A stretch of DNA of 64,000 nt from Agrocybe praecox (Eukaryota; Basidiomycota; Agaricomycetes; Agaricales; Agrocybaceae), in contig OZ024849.1 of the NCBI GenBank assembly GCA_964017145.1, positions 3,596,001 through 3,660,000 on the forward strand, given 5' to 3'. Numbering within the stretch: the stretch's first letter is position 1; each line of letters begins with the position of its first letter. The notes below the pieces were generated by a model. That model had not been told where the DNA came from and ran no database searches. It saw only the letters and a list, made by a program, of their open reading frames with translations. The position numbers were made by a program, and so were the translations under genes. Positions 34,256-46,417 of the stretch are shown piece by piece.

Positions 34256-36091
34256 TCATGTATGGGGCATCCCTGGCCATGCACATTTTTCACAAATAAA
34301 ATCCCAATCTTCCAGTGGATCTGCGTGTAGCTCGCTTCTGATATCCTTTTGTGCGTCGTATCCTTCATTAGCTCTCTCAGTCGATATCCACCAGCCATTC
34401 TTCAAGCCGTAGAATACTCTCCATGCTCCCACAATCCATTCTTTCCACGTCTCACGCTCATAGTCGTTATCTGCCACGGAGTACAGCTGCTCTTCAATAG
34501 CCTTCAAATCGTTCTCTGCCTTTCCCTTTGCCCACCAGACCCCAACACCATTGCGTCGTAATGAACTGTCCACGCCCGAAGAGACGTCATCGATATTTGA
34601 CTCCACCAGGCCATACGCAAGCGCCTCCCAGCAAACGACCATATAAGCGTAAATAATCAAAGCTCTCGGACTCTTTGCCACTAGACGGTCCCAGAATTTT
34701 TGGGGCGTACGTAGAATACTTTGTATAATGGCGGAAGCCACAGGTGCATAATGTTGATATCCACCATTTTCGGGTACAGTTTCTGTAGCGGCGCAGCATG
34801 ATTCAAGGAATGACCAGACCATTCTTAAGTTATATATTGTGGCGTAGTAGGCCATGGCTATTGGAACGTCGGTCATTTCGTCTGCTGCCTGCGACCCTAA
34901 GATGTTGAGATTGATACAAAGCTGAGTAAGTCGACCAAGCATCGATTCCGTATTTTTGCTGAGCTGCCGGGTCACGATACGAGGTAAAAGTTGGGAATAT
35001 TCGCGAATAAGTGTCGAAACCGGTCCGTGGCGGATACAGAACCATGTCCCCAGAGCAGAACCGTATGTTCCTCGAACGAATGCCACCCAGGTCAGGTCAA
35101 GATTTTGTTGCGTGTGCGTTGTTCTAGCCATGCCGATATGACGCGGTTTACAGGCCTGGTGCACAACATAGAGAAGACATATGATGTTTCCCGCAAATCC
35201 CGCATGACAGTTGACCTCGTCAATCCCCTTGATAAGGTCGGCTTTCAAGCAACCCAATGCTTCTGCAAAGTTCCACTCCCCTCTGTGCCTAATTTCATAT
35301 GCCTTTCGATCATCAACACCTATGAGTGAATGAGATATGTGTGCCGACGTAATGGCCAAGACAGCGTGGAAAAGGAATGGGTGTGCTTTGGTAAGAGTTG
35401 GTATGACTTGTGACCACAGATGGGTCGAGTCCGGGTGAGAGGAAAGGGCGAGAGTATGTGATGTCGTTGTGATGAAGTGGTTGAGGAGGAAGAGGTTGTC
35501 GCTCGAAGGGTTCAGATATCCATTCGGCTCAATATCCCCCCCGTAATCCATGCCATTTACGAGCCTTGAGCGTATACACAACAATTGATCTGAGGATCCA
35601 GTGGAGAAATGATCTTCAGTGTTCAATAATGAGGAGGCCAGCCCGACCAGCGTACATCCAGGTAAGGTCCCAGGAAACTCTTTGTGGGGCGGGAGTACTG
35701 CTTGACGGTGAAAATAACCACAGACATTACAGAGCGGTGGTTGCGCAGGGACGACAGCTTGTTCATCTGGTATAAGAGCAGGGGTCGTTGGTGGAGATTT
35801 CGTCTCCCAGTTGACCTTGACGTCTGCGTATATGCATTTCAACGGCACACCGTGCCCTGAACAGTTCATGCATTCAGGGCGTGTTTCGTCGCACTAGATT
35901 GAGAACATTATCAGAACTAGGGCTAGAAAAACCAGAGAGTCATGAAGAGGATTCAGCTGGTGCAAATACGAGCTGATGAAATTGTGAAATATTTCCAAGC
36001 CGGAAGCGGGAAATATACGTACTTTAACCCGGCGTCGTTTGCACATCAAGCATCCATGTCTCGACTTCTTATGTCCTTTGCACGGGGGCAT
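34256..36091 (-). CDS. Zn2Cys6 fungal transcription factor
   Basis: Exons 36091-36023 and 35893-34256 join in phase to 568 residues. The N-terminal binuclear cluster reads SRHGCLMCKRRRVK / CDETRPECMNCSGHGVPLKC, with all six cysteines; the intron falls between the second and third. The remainder fits the fungal-specific factor domain of the UPC2-like type (LLNHFITTTSHTL, HPFLFHAVLAITSAHIS), mostly helical, with a C-terminal acidic/aromatic tail. It is nuclear and expected to bind CGG-type sites. It sits between a sugar transporter and a secreted oxidase on the same strand, so a pathway-specific regulator is plausible but unproven. Confidence 0.9.
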
Positions 36092-36635
36092 CTCGTCCAG
36101 GAAACGCCAAAACAGATATCTTCTCTTGGTTAGGAAAAGACTGTAATCGAACCCAGGTCGTTATCGGAGAAGGAAGGAAAGACCAAGCAGGGACCGCAGC
36201 ACTGGGTCTTGTCTAGAGTGATATTGATTATTTATTCAGTCAGCCGAACCCCAACGTCATCCGGAAACCTTTTAGATTTGTCGCGTTGATGGTAAGCTGT
36301 AATGACAAGTTACCGGAACGATTATATAACTCTTATCTTTCAAAGCAGCAGACGACATCCGATATAGCCGAACAGACAAGTTTTGCCTTCATATATTCCT
36401 TAACGCAAGAGAGTAATACACATGAACACTTCATGTGGGTTGATCATTGCCATTGATATAAGCTAAATTACGGTTAATGTACATTACATTTAGGCAACAA
36501 ATGTTCATGGAATCGTAAGGTATACAATGGGAGTGTCCAATATTTGCGTCAGCGATGATAATGAAGTCCGTATCACCTATGAGGGGTATAGAATAAAGGT
36601 CCATGATGTCCGAAATGAAGTTCGAAAGTCTTTAC
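36092..36635. other. Promoter side of the Zn2Cys6 gene and AA7 3' flank
   Basis: No gene seen. AT-rich on the right. Confidence 0.5.
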
Positions 36636-38940
36636 TCATGACGATGTCGTTGTCCACACCTGATTGGCGTTATTGGCCGAACATTGCCATGTCTGGACCT
36701 GGTTGCTGTTCGTAAGGACGCCATTGGTGAGATCCAAACATTGGTTCTGAACGGACAGAACGACCTTGTTGTCGTTCGTGTATGTCCAGGTCTGCGCAGC
36801 GAGGTTGTCGAAGCACGTCCAGATCTTCATGCCGACACCACTAGCAGGTACAGAGCCAGCATCGAGACAGAAGTTGGTCCCCGACACGCGGATGGAGGTC
36901 GTCCCGCGGTTGACAACCCATTTCTGTGCACCAGTGCCATTGCAATCGTAACTAAGAAGAACGCGTTAGTCGAACGTTGATGAAATTTTGCCACGATGAT
37001 ATCTTACATTTGAACAGGTGTTCCATTCGCGTAAGTAGCTGCGCGCACGTCCAAACATTTGTTGTTGTTACCATTAGGATGGATGGCAACATCTGGGACA
37101 GCAGGCGGATTTGGAACGACGTCTCCTTGAATGCCTGTTGGGAAGGTGAAAATTCCGCGAGGATCGTAGGTGTTCTTGAGGTCGTGAAGTCGGGAGTAAT
37201 GCGATCCGAAGTACATCTGTTGATCTGTAAAGGTCGAAGGGGTAAGCAACGATGAGACATTTAATGGAGCAAAATATACACATACAGTTTTGAAGACGAT
37301 CATCGACGTAGTTGGGGTATGCACCGATGTCCCATCCAGCTGGTCCGTTATTGACTAAGCTGTTTACCATCCCGTCGACGAATGTCAAGCCATTGGATGG
37401 ATAGGGAGGATTGCTGTTAAACGAGTAAGAGTAGAACTGGAATGTGAACATGGAGTTTCGGTGAGCGTAAGCAGTAGCGTCTGCAGCAACAGCGTTGATG
37501 GCCGAGTTGGAGCCTCCATAAAGTTCAATTTGAACGAACCATCCCTTAACAAAAGATAAGCATACATTGTTAAAGGTTATGGGTGCATCGACATACCGTG
37601 TTGGCGTTGAACCCGTCATTGGCAAGGTAATTCATAAAGGCTTTGCGGGAGGCGTCGTTGATAGGTGTGGCCTGTGGTGTGGTCAACGATTTCGCGTAGA
37701 AAGTATCGTGGCTGTCGGGTCCTGATGCAGTGTTGAGAGGTAAGTTACCAGTCAAAGAAGCGACGCTGTTGATGTACGTTCCAGGGTTGGCTCCGCTGCT
37801 TTGTGGTGTGGGCATCTGACTCAAGAAAGGTTGTACAACAGCATTAAGACCATTCGCCGCTCCGTACCATCCTCCACCTAGACTGAAATGAACGCGGCCT
37901 TGAGAAGAGCCCTTGCCGAGAGTTATTTCAGGGCCGAATTCTTTAGGAATGTTGGTGTTGATGAAAGTTTGAAATTTTCCTAGAGCATCTGCGGCGTCCG
38001 AGGCTGAGAGGTCCCAGTCATACCCGAATATGGTGGCTGAGGCTGGAACCGGGTAGGTTTTGAAAGTAATCGATGTTGTGATTCCGAATGAACCAGCAGC
38101 TCCTCGTAACGCCTGGAGAATAGAAAATTAAGATCAAAGAAGATACTGAACAAGACGGGGGTATATACCCAGAATAGATCCGAGTTAGATGTGCTTGAAG
38201 CGGTCGTTATTGATCCATCCGCCAGCACGACATCGATGGATAGAATGTTGTCAAGAGTTAAGCCCCACATGCGAGAGGTGAAACCGTAGCCACCGTATCC
38301 TATAGGGCGGAACGTTATCAGTATACCCAAGGAAAAAAATACTGACTGAAAATCACTCACCAGAATGTCCACCGATTCCAACATACGAACATGTTCCATG
38401 AGACATACCCCTACCCTGATTATTCAACGCCAAGGCAATGTCTCCAAGACGGTTCCCACTTCCAACCACGGCGTTACCAGTCGATGAATTGATTGAAATT
38501 GACTTGAAGTTTCGCAAATCCACAACGACAACGTTGTTCTTTCCACCGAGTCCATTTGCAATGTAACTATGCTGTGGGAAAGTAAATAATGATACAGCGA
38601 AAAAATTCTAAAGGAGCTACGCACCCCACCGCTTCGGGCAACGACTTGAAAGTTGTTAGCAGCACTTGCAGTTATAACGGTTGAGACTTGTTGAGGTGTC
38701 GTTGGGAGCGCAATCGCCGCAGGCTGGAACGTATACCGCTGGTTGACTGGAGATGTTGTGAGGATAAAACTTAAAGAATAGTATGTGAGAGTACTCACAA
38801 GCCTGAGCGAGCGAAGAGTATTGAGAATCCCCAGGGAAAGAGACAGTAAAACCTTTTCCTGTCAAGTCCGAACGAAGGTCTGCAAACACCACAGAGAGTA
38901 CGCTCAACAGAGCGAAGAGCCTAAGGGAAGGGAACAACAT
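36636..38940 (-). CDS. Secreted FAD-linked (BBE/AA7-like) oxidase with C-terminal ricin-type lectin module
   Basis: Eight minus-strand exons (38940-38799, 38746-38625, 38571-38361, 38299-38169, 38112-37597, 37544-37286, 37224-37008, 36951-36636) join in phase to 637 residues. A signal peptide (FALLSVLSVVFA) precedes a type-4 FAD-binding domain. VARSGGHSY supplies the His and HGTCSYVGIGGHSGYGG the Cys for likely bicovalent FAD attachment. A substrate domain and a BBE C-terminal motif (YFGSHYSRLHDLKNTYDP) follow. The last ~130 residues are a beta-trefoil carbohydrate-binding module (CBM13) with QxW motifs (AQKWVV, AQTWTY, NQVWTT). AA7 enzymes oxidise the reducing end of oligosaccharides and make H2O2; BBE-like enzymes can also act on alcohols or alkaloids. 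The lectin tail points to a sugar substrate. Confidence 0.92.
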
Positions 38941-41354
38941 CCTAGGCCTTGAAATTGAAAGACGGTTTGAATTTTGGATTCCCTATGGACATGTTGTTAT
39001 ATAGCTCGCGAATGTATAGCCCTCCTATTGCTGAAAAGAGGCGGCGGTCTTGTCACCCCGCTAGGAATACACAAGGGGGTTGACGCGGATCGTTTCATCG
39101 CATGGAAAATTCTCCTTGAAGTTGTGTCGACGGTTTCGTAAACGTCGGCGGGCTGGTCAGTGGGTTTTCCAGATGTATTATCGGTGAATCCAAATTGCCC
39201 AAAAGGTTTTCCTCATTATTTCGCGAAGAAATACAGGAATTAACGTTCAAGCTTTGCGTCCATAGCGTATGCAGTAAGTAAGTCAAAACTTAGCAGAACG
39301 GTACTGGTCCCTGGAGGAGGAGGTTGACGATGGTTGCTCATCGATACGTTGCCAATCGAAATAAACCCAAAAGCTGTGCCGCGCCCGTCGGGAAATTCAT
39401 ATCGGGAAAAAACTCCCCGTGCCGGTCCCGGCACGCGGGGTACTTGTTCATTTGTTCACAGTATGCTCCTTTGCGGTTGCTTGGCTCGGGTCGTTTCTAT
39501 AGATCCCTACGACATACATCTATATTATTCCACCTACTTTACCTACAAAAAAACTTAACGCCACCAATTTAGATCACACGATGTTTTCCCAAGTCCCAAC
39601 CATCTAAGTTGTAGGGCCTGTATGTACCAAATTGCCGTGTAGGACGCAAAAATGCATCATTCGGTCAGTACCTGACCGCAAGTCGGATCGACAAATGATT
39701 TGCTTAATTATCGGAGAGAATACGCCTGCGGGAGATAAACTTCCCCTTATTTCAGAACGATAGCCCAGGTACAGTGTATATGGTGGTTAAAGCGGGCTCA
39801 GCCTGGTAAGTAATGCATCTGGGCCTTCATCTTCTTGTATCAGTCTTTCCATGGGTGATAAAATGATTGAGGTTGTTCGTCTTGTCAATATGATTTGTAC
39901 ACAAACACTAAGTTATAGGCCATTACGAATCAAGTTATTGGTGAAATGCATTGTGAATGAAGATAAATAAGTTGCTCTGGATGATATTCGATAGACTTTT
40001 TAGCTAGTAGCGGTCTGGGCGTGCCATGGCCAAGGCCCAGAAGTTTAGCACATATAAGCACTGCCTCTATTTCTACCGTTTTACCTTCTTTTCTTTCCTC
40101 ATTATCCACACGGGATTTTCCTTCATGTTTGCTCTATAACCGTATGCCCCTAGTGAGAAGACAAACCAACTGTCACCGTGGGTATTCAATGAAAGGAAGA
40201 GTGTCCTCACAGATATACACGTATCGAATCACGGTATGGCGAACAACTGTTGGCTCGCACATATGTCGATGATCCTGAGCAGCAAGAGGAAGAAGCACTT
40301 ATTCCAAGGAGGTCGTAGATCCGGAACGATCAACTTCAACAGACATGAATGACCCTATGCCTTTACCGGCCGCGGGTACCCAGTTGCTGCAGTTCCTGGC
40401 TATCTGGTAAACTATACACATCTCACACCGCTCGATGGAGTGGCTCAGATTCCTTGAACGCTCTTCTCATTTTGATTTATGCAGGTTCTGAGGTGCAATT
40501 AGACATTCAAGTCTCAGATGTTCGACTGGAGCTTGATGAACCTGATTCTTCGATGTGTGCACTTCATTATGACGCATTGTGAAAAGGATTGGATTAAGGG
40601 TAAATCAGTAACCGTTTAGGCGAGCGTTTTTAAACGAATGGGTACTCACCCAAATTTATTCCGATAAGATGTCATATCTAGCCCGAAATCATTAGTCCTT
40701 TACATCAGACTTTCTACATACACTTTGTTTAAGATGGTGATGTCACTTTGAAAGTGTGAGTATTTAGAACGTCGAACTAAAGAGTCAAGGAATGGAAGAC
40801 GCGATGACATATTATCAGATCTCCTTCGAGTTCATACGCCGGCTGTGTGGGAACGGAAGGTCTGACGATACGGAGAAAGTCCAAGTAGCCGCAATTATTA
40901 AATATCGTTAACTGTTCATGTCAATGACGGCGTACTAGTCATCAGTACATTATGTTTATTACTGTCGTTAACTGTCGCCCATACAGGCATTTTAACATAT
41001 TGATTGCTACCGAGTTCTCTCAGTTGGGCGCATCTTCAGTATCAGGATACGCCGTACGGGGATGAAAGAAAAGATATTAATAGGATCATTGACGACGGCG
41101 TCGCGGCGCACTGAGAGTTGTGGCCTATAAAGGACTGCGTGTCAACCTGCTCCATCCTCTCGCTGCGGAAACAGGCCACGGGAGATGACTCTGTTGATCA
41201 GCAAGCGCTGCTACAATCTCGCCATCAATCAGTAGCTATCGCGTATAGCATTAACCTTATCATTCCATAGCGCTCCTGATCCTTCCCTGACATAAATACT
41301 TGGTCCCAGTAGCCGCCTCTTCCTCTCTCAATTCTATCCCACCCTTTCAACTGC
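38941..41354. other. No gene recognised
   Basis: Frames here lack domain character. A GC-rich hairpin (ccccgtgccgg facing ccggcacgcgggg) lies at 39415-39440. The last ~100 bases are the leader of the membrane gene at 41355. Confidence 0.45.
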
Positions 41355-42716
41355 ATGAAATTCCCAACGCAACTGCATGAGGCGGACCCGCGGAGTCAAA
41401 ATCGGAACGACAAAGTATTTCTTGAAGCCGATGTTTTATGTTTCATTGGATATGGCATAGATATCTCACTCTTTTCCCTTGGATTGGTGCTCTTGCGCAA
41501 GCGGTCGAAAAGGGAGAAGCGAACAACTGGGAAAAGATCGTGGCAAACCTCGATTTTGGAGGTTTATAACTGCTTGGTATTCGTTTTATGCACGCTTTCA
41601 GTCGCAGCCAAGATCCAGATGATGAAAACCTCGTATGTTGACGATCGAGATTCGACAGGTGGACCAGGAGCAAATCAGATGAGGTTGTACACAAGTGCCC
41701 CTGTCGGAATATTGGGAAACATTGCTTGCGCGGTAGCGAATTGGCTTGTTGATGGTCTGCTGGTGAGTCATTATTTGAACGTTCCTTCGGGGGGTATATA
41801 CTCAGAATCTTCCCCTTAAGCTATGGAGATGTTACGTGATATACAGAAATTCAAAAACATCGCTCTGGCTATTACTGCTCATCCCAGCGACGCTTGGTCT
41901 GGGCTCCGTAGGTCAGTGTTTAAATATGAATGTGGGTCACGTTGATACCAACAAAAAACAGTCATTTCAATCATTTTTTTACATGCGATAGCGGTGAAGA
42001 GGGCGACTCCGTTCCATGATATGACTCTGACCATTCTAGAGGGTGCATCTTGTCTCGTTCTAAACGTCGTCTTGACGTTCATGATAGTGATGCGTCTTTT
42101 TTTATATCGCCGAAGCATCATGCATCTTGTTGGAGCGGAATACGCAGGACAATACACAAGTTTCTTGTCGATGTTAGTCGAATCAGGATTGATAATGGAT
42201 GTCACTGTCGTCTGCGTTGTGATTCTCGTATCTGTCGGCTCTCCGATGGTGGCTTTGCCACTTTTGAGTCTGACAGAAGTCCAGGTATGTATTCTGTTCT
42301 CTTTTTTCTGTTATCGTCCTTAATCCGACTGGTATCAGGCTATCGCTGCGTTCATGATCATCATACGCGTAGCCAAAGGGACTGCGTGGTCATCGGAGAC
42401 AGCGAATGAGCTAATTGCGCAACATGCGATCAGCACGAGAGGGAGTTGGGATCGATCAGAAACCGGTTCTGTGGTATCCCCGTTCCGGATTACGACGCAA
42501 ATGACACAGATGAGCGCTGCTTTTCATTTCAATCATCATGTACACTCTCTTTCGACAACGGCTGGTTTAACGCTAGAGCAGCGGAGTCTGCATGAGAAGA
42601 TGGGAAATGATGGATACCGAGATTATTTATCCTCGGGTCTCCAGAATATGCGCGCTGGAGCGGCAAAATCAAGGCAGCGGAGTGATCCTGAAGAAGAGGG
42701 GTCATGTTTTGCTTGA
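41355..42716 (+). CDS. Agaricomycete multi-span membrane protein (7TM-like family), copy 2
   Basis: Four exons (41355-41762, 41821-41911, 41992-42284, 42339-42716) join in phase to 389 residues. Hydrophobic spans include VLCFIGYGIDISLFSLGLV and VYNCLVFVLCTLSVAA, then the hallmark WLVDGLL/LWRCYVIYRNSK (formed across the first splice), LWLLLLIPATLGLGS, the MIVMRLFLYRRSI loop, SMLVESGLIMDVTVVCVVI, and the last span AIAAFMIIIRVAKGTAWSS before a polar tail. Same overall plan as 6305-7572 and 48869-50096. Function unknown; such proteins are predicted plasma-membrane proteins found almost only in Agaricomycetes. The gene looks intact. Confidence 0.85.
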
Positions 42717-42897
42717 TTTGATCACTATTGTACGTTGAGCACTCACAGAACAATTTTGGATCCTTAAATTGTATATATATGCGCACGTACACCTTAATTG
42801 CCTATTTTTTGACGGGCTGCTCTCGGCATAAAGCGGAGTTCGACAGGTAACGGCTGGTCACGAGCATAGGCCGTCTTCTATACAGGAATGGGGATGG

Positions 42898-42935
42898 CCA
42901 GTCCGCCCAAACTATTGGATAAGCATTCCCACGTT
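42898..42935. repeat. Inverted repeat arm (pairs with 43738-43775)
   Basis: 38 bases starting ccagtccgcccaaactattg match the reverse complement of 43738-43775 at 37 positions. Read left to right, this arm encodes SPPKLLDKHSHV; the partner encodes SPPKLLDKQSHV on the minus strand. The shared peptide suggests two diverged copies of one coding exon in opposite orientation rather than transposon ends. Confidence 0.85.
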
Positions 42936-43737
42936 TTGACAGATGATCCGCCATGCCAATTGACATACATAGACTGTCAAAATTTTGTAAAAGCCGTCAA
43001 GGAAGCCGTCAAAGATGGTTTGGAGGAAATTAAGAAGGTTTTCCTGCCGAGACGGCCTGGGATTGGGGAACTTTCATTGTGTCGAAGTCCCTTCAAAGCA
43101 TACGGGCCCCGGGGTACATATCAAATACGACTAAAAGCTATGCTACAATATATGTTTTCTTCCCTAAAATATAACAAACTTATGTATAGCGCTTGGCTTA
43201 ATATTAACTGCCACATAATAGGTTGCACAAACACTGAATTTAAGCCAAAAAGCCAAGTCAACGTTGCTTTGGGAAAAAATCAGTGCTTGGGTTAGATTAA
43301 AGAAACGGCTCCATCGAGAACCGAACTCTGTACTACTAAGGCGCATGAGGTTTATGAGTTACAAGGACCACAACCACTGCACTACCACGTCTTATTATTA
43401 GTGTCGCTTGACGTCGTGACGGCGGATGCGCCTTTCCGCCTTTTTGAGTCGCAACTGAGGCATTGTTGCTGAAATCCGAGTGATTTTTGAGGAAGTATTT
43501 TTTTTTTGCAATAAGTATGACTTTATAAACCTACAGCAATGGCATATTATAGTGGAAGCATCTCACCTCAACACTCATCCTCCTCGATCATGACTCAGTC
43601 GTGCGATTAGCAAGGCCATCTGGCCAAGCGGAGTTGAATATCTGTAGGATTCCGCCGCTCATGCCGAAGAACGCCGCATCTTCTCAGACGGGATTCCCTG
43701 TCACGTCGCGCCAAAGAAGCAGTTCTGCCGGGAAATT

Positions 43738-43775
43738 AACGTGGGATTGCTTATCCAATAGTTTGGGCGGACTGG
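43738..43775. repeat. Inverted repeat arm (pairs with 42898-42935)
   Basis: Second arm of the pair. The minus-strand frame around it (43884 down to 43684) reads ALFAASELYRLVTIPEKP before SPPKLLDKQSHVNFPAEL, which has coding character; the family is unknown. Confidence 0.8.
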
Positions 43776-45092
43776 GTTTTTCAGGGATGGTTACGAGCCT
43801 ATATAGCTCCGACGCGGCAAATAATGCCGAGGGAAGTTCCACGTGATACGAGCGCTCAACGGGAAGCTTTGCCGACGTCTCCAATTTCCTATGGTGTCGC
43901 TACCTTCTGAAGTTCGCGTTCGAATGATGTTGGCGATACGTGCAAGGCATAGACAGTAATATGATATGCCTGTTCGGGATGAATCGAGTTGTACTTTGTA
44001 CTAATTATTTCCCAGTATATTTCATACCACTAGATCTCAATCAAAGATGAGCTAATTTTCGAACCGCTGCTGGTTATAGAGATCCCTGGCAACTTCTTAC
44101 GATCATTGCTTCTCCGTGGTACAAGTCACTCAGTCATAACTTTAACGGGGGATTACCGTTCGAAGTGCTGTACAGACTATGCAATGAAAAGTTCAGCAGG
44201 TTACATCGTGGATGATATTCGGTAAAACTTAAAGTCTCATTACCTTACTTTCCAAGGTCCAGTCTTATCGCGACATGCGCACTGGGGATTCTGTCTTCTG
44301 AAATTCAATGGAAAAGCCTGAGAATATCGGCTTGGCGCGTTCGTACTGGAGATTATATAGCATTTAAAATATGTTGGTTGAACATTTGAACGATGAACAT
44401 TCAAAAGTAGTTGAAGACATGTACTTGATGTGTATTAATAACAAATTAAGCGAGATGAGGGAACAAACAGGTTTTTCTGGAACAGTCTGACATGAGGTTG
44501 ATCGAAATCTATAATCTATCTATAATCTATAATATTAAATGAAGACGGTGTTTCTCACGGGACAAACGTCAAAGACAAAGACGCGTTCTGATTGGCTGAG
44601 GCGACATTTTCACGTGCTCGCTTACGCTTACTGGCTCACAGGCTTAGGCTTACTAATACACTCTCACAACGATGATTGCCTCAAACTTAACGGCTCTCTT
44701 GCTTTTCAAAGCTTCACAGTGCACACTTGGTAAAATACAAGTAAAATCCTGTAAAAATATGATTTGGTATATCTCTGTCTGTGCAACTTTACCTTTCTCG
44801 CTCACTCAGAGACTGAAGTCACCTAGCTTTTCGATAAAGATTGGCTAAAGCCAAGCTAAAGCACAGCATTAAGCGGTACTCAAACGGCGTACGTCTTTTG
44901 CTTTTCATTTTCTAGAATTTTCGAGAGCTCAGGGTTGTGTGGTTGTTCCATCATTTTTGCAACCACATGACTGACGCGTCCCTTAATCCCTTTCTATTAC
45001 ATTCCTTCAATGGTTTAGCAATGGTTTAGCATGTTGTGATCCATTTTTTCAAGAACATTCGAAGACATTCTGATATTCGACACACCATGGTG

Positions 45093-45100
45093 TATAAAAG
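45093..45100 (+). promoter_or_regulatory. TATA box (tataaaag), orphan
   Basis: A canonical TATA box followed by a pyrimidine-rich leader, but no gene is clearly placed downstream. It could belong to a solo LTR or a lost gene. Confidence 0.3.
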
Positions 45101-46417
45101 GCATCGGAATGCAAACCCTATTCTCAGATAAATCATGTTCATTATTCTTTTTTCTCGCTACTCATACATATAGGCTCGCTATGTTACTTACTTTCTCGAG
45201 ACTCCGCTGACCTCTGCTCTTGCTCTTGCTAAGTTGCCCTTACTTTGCTGTCTCTCCTGCTGTGTGCTTCGACAGAAAAACTCTGACACCTATGATCTTT
45301 AAATTACAAGTGCATCATGACTCCTTTGGTCCTGTGTTTTGTGTTTATCCATTGATGAAGGTGGCATCGAAGGCAGTTACTTGAAATTTGGAGGTTTGCT
45401 GCTGTTGCGCAACCAATCTCTGATTGCGAAATGTTTCCCTAATATCTATGACGGACATGAGAGTATCTCATACCCCTCACTGTCACCAATGGTACGCTTG
45501 GCAGATTCCTTTCCCAAATTCGCTTAATGCATGTGCGACGCAAGGTGCCCCGGGTCTAGCTGCAGCAAGTCCGGATCTACTGTTATGGAATACGTGGAGA
45601 GAAATATTCCACGTTTCAGACACTTTCCTTCCAGATTTCCTTGGGAGAACGGCGTCACGCGCAGCTTCAAGGTGAGAACTGTGCCCAAGCCACTATAAGA
45701 ACGAGGTGTCATGCTGCAGCAAGACCTGAAACTCTAGCTCTTGCCCTGGCAGAGGAAAACGGACGTTGTGACCTGCGCCTTACGAGCGTTGGAGCTCTTG
45801 CAGGCTTACATTTTGCTCCTGTTTTAATCGTGCTTAGGACGTCTTACTAGCAATACATTCGTATTTTGCAGAGTCTAGATACCATATATTTCTATTTATC
45901 TCGATATACATTTACTTTATTTCTCAATATTTCTAAAACTGGGCCATGAGGAGCCAACCAAAGGTTGGCGACAAGTGGCGGCAAAGAAATCAAGTAAAAG
46001 TGTTACAGTTCGGCTTGAGTTCGGTAAGCAGCAGTGTTGCCTTTCGACTGTATCTTGAGAAGCTTTATTTTCACTCGGAAGATGGAGTACAGGCCAAGGC
46101 AAGAAACCGTGCGAAGCACGAGTCAACGGCTAGTCCACTTTTAAACTGTGTTGGCTGGTAATGATTCCGTAATCTCTTAAGAATATACATAATGCAGGTA
46201 CGCCGCGAAAAACAAATGATTGGCCGAATATTGCTCCACATTTTTGTGGGTTCCTTTTGAACAGTGATCCTTTTTTCTTCCTTCCCAGCTGCACCTTCAT
46301 TGATGACCGAACCTCACTATCTCAATGAAACCATCTCGCAGGCCCTGGTTTGTGTCTACGGTACGCGCACAATCGTGACCAGACATTTACTTCTTTGAAA
46401 CAAGCCCAGACATCATC

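Larger units (their letters stand above)
42717..46417. other. Gene-poor region with an inverted duplicated gene piece
   Basis: Apart from the 38-base inverted arms described separately, I see no gene model. A tandem aatggtttagc pair lies near 45008 and a tataaaag box near 45093. A degraded tRNA-like sequence on the minus strand near 43300-43395 was considered and not called. Confidence 0.4.

Noticed and set aside
43300..43395. tRNA-like sequence on the minus strand (box-A-like tggtagtgcagtgg, T-loop-like gagttcggttctc, cat in the loop position)
   Set aside because: Acceptor, anticodon and T stems do not pair, and the 5' end has no partner for ggagcc at the 3' end. At most a decayed tRNA or tRNA-derived repeat.
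44500..45850. Possible solo LTR or small secreted-protein gene behind the tataaaag box
   Set aside because: No TG..CA-bounded repeat pair, no target duplication and no frame with a signal peptide could be supported.
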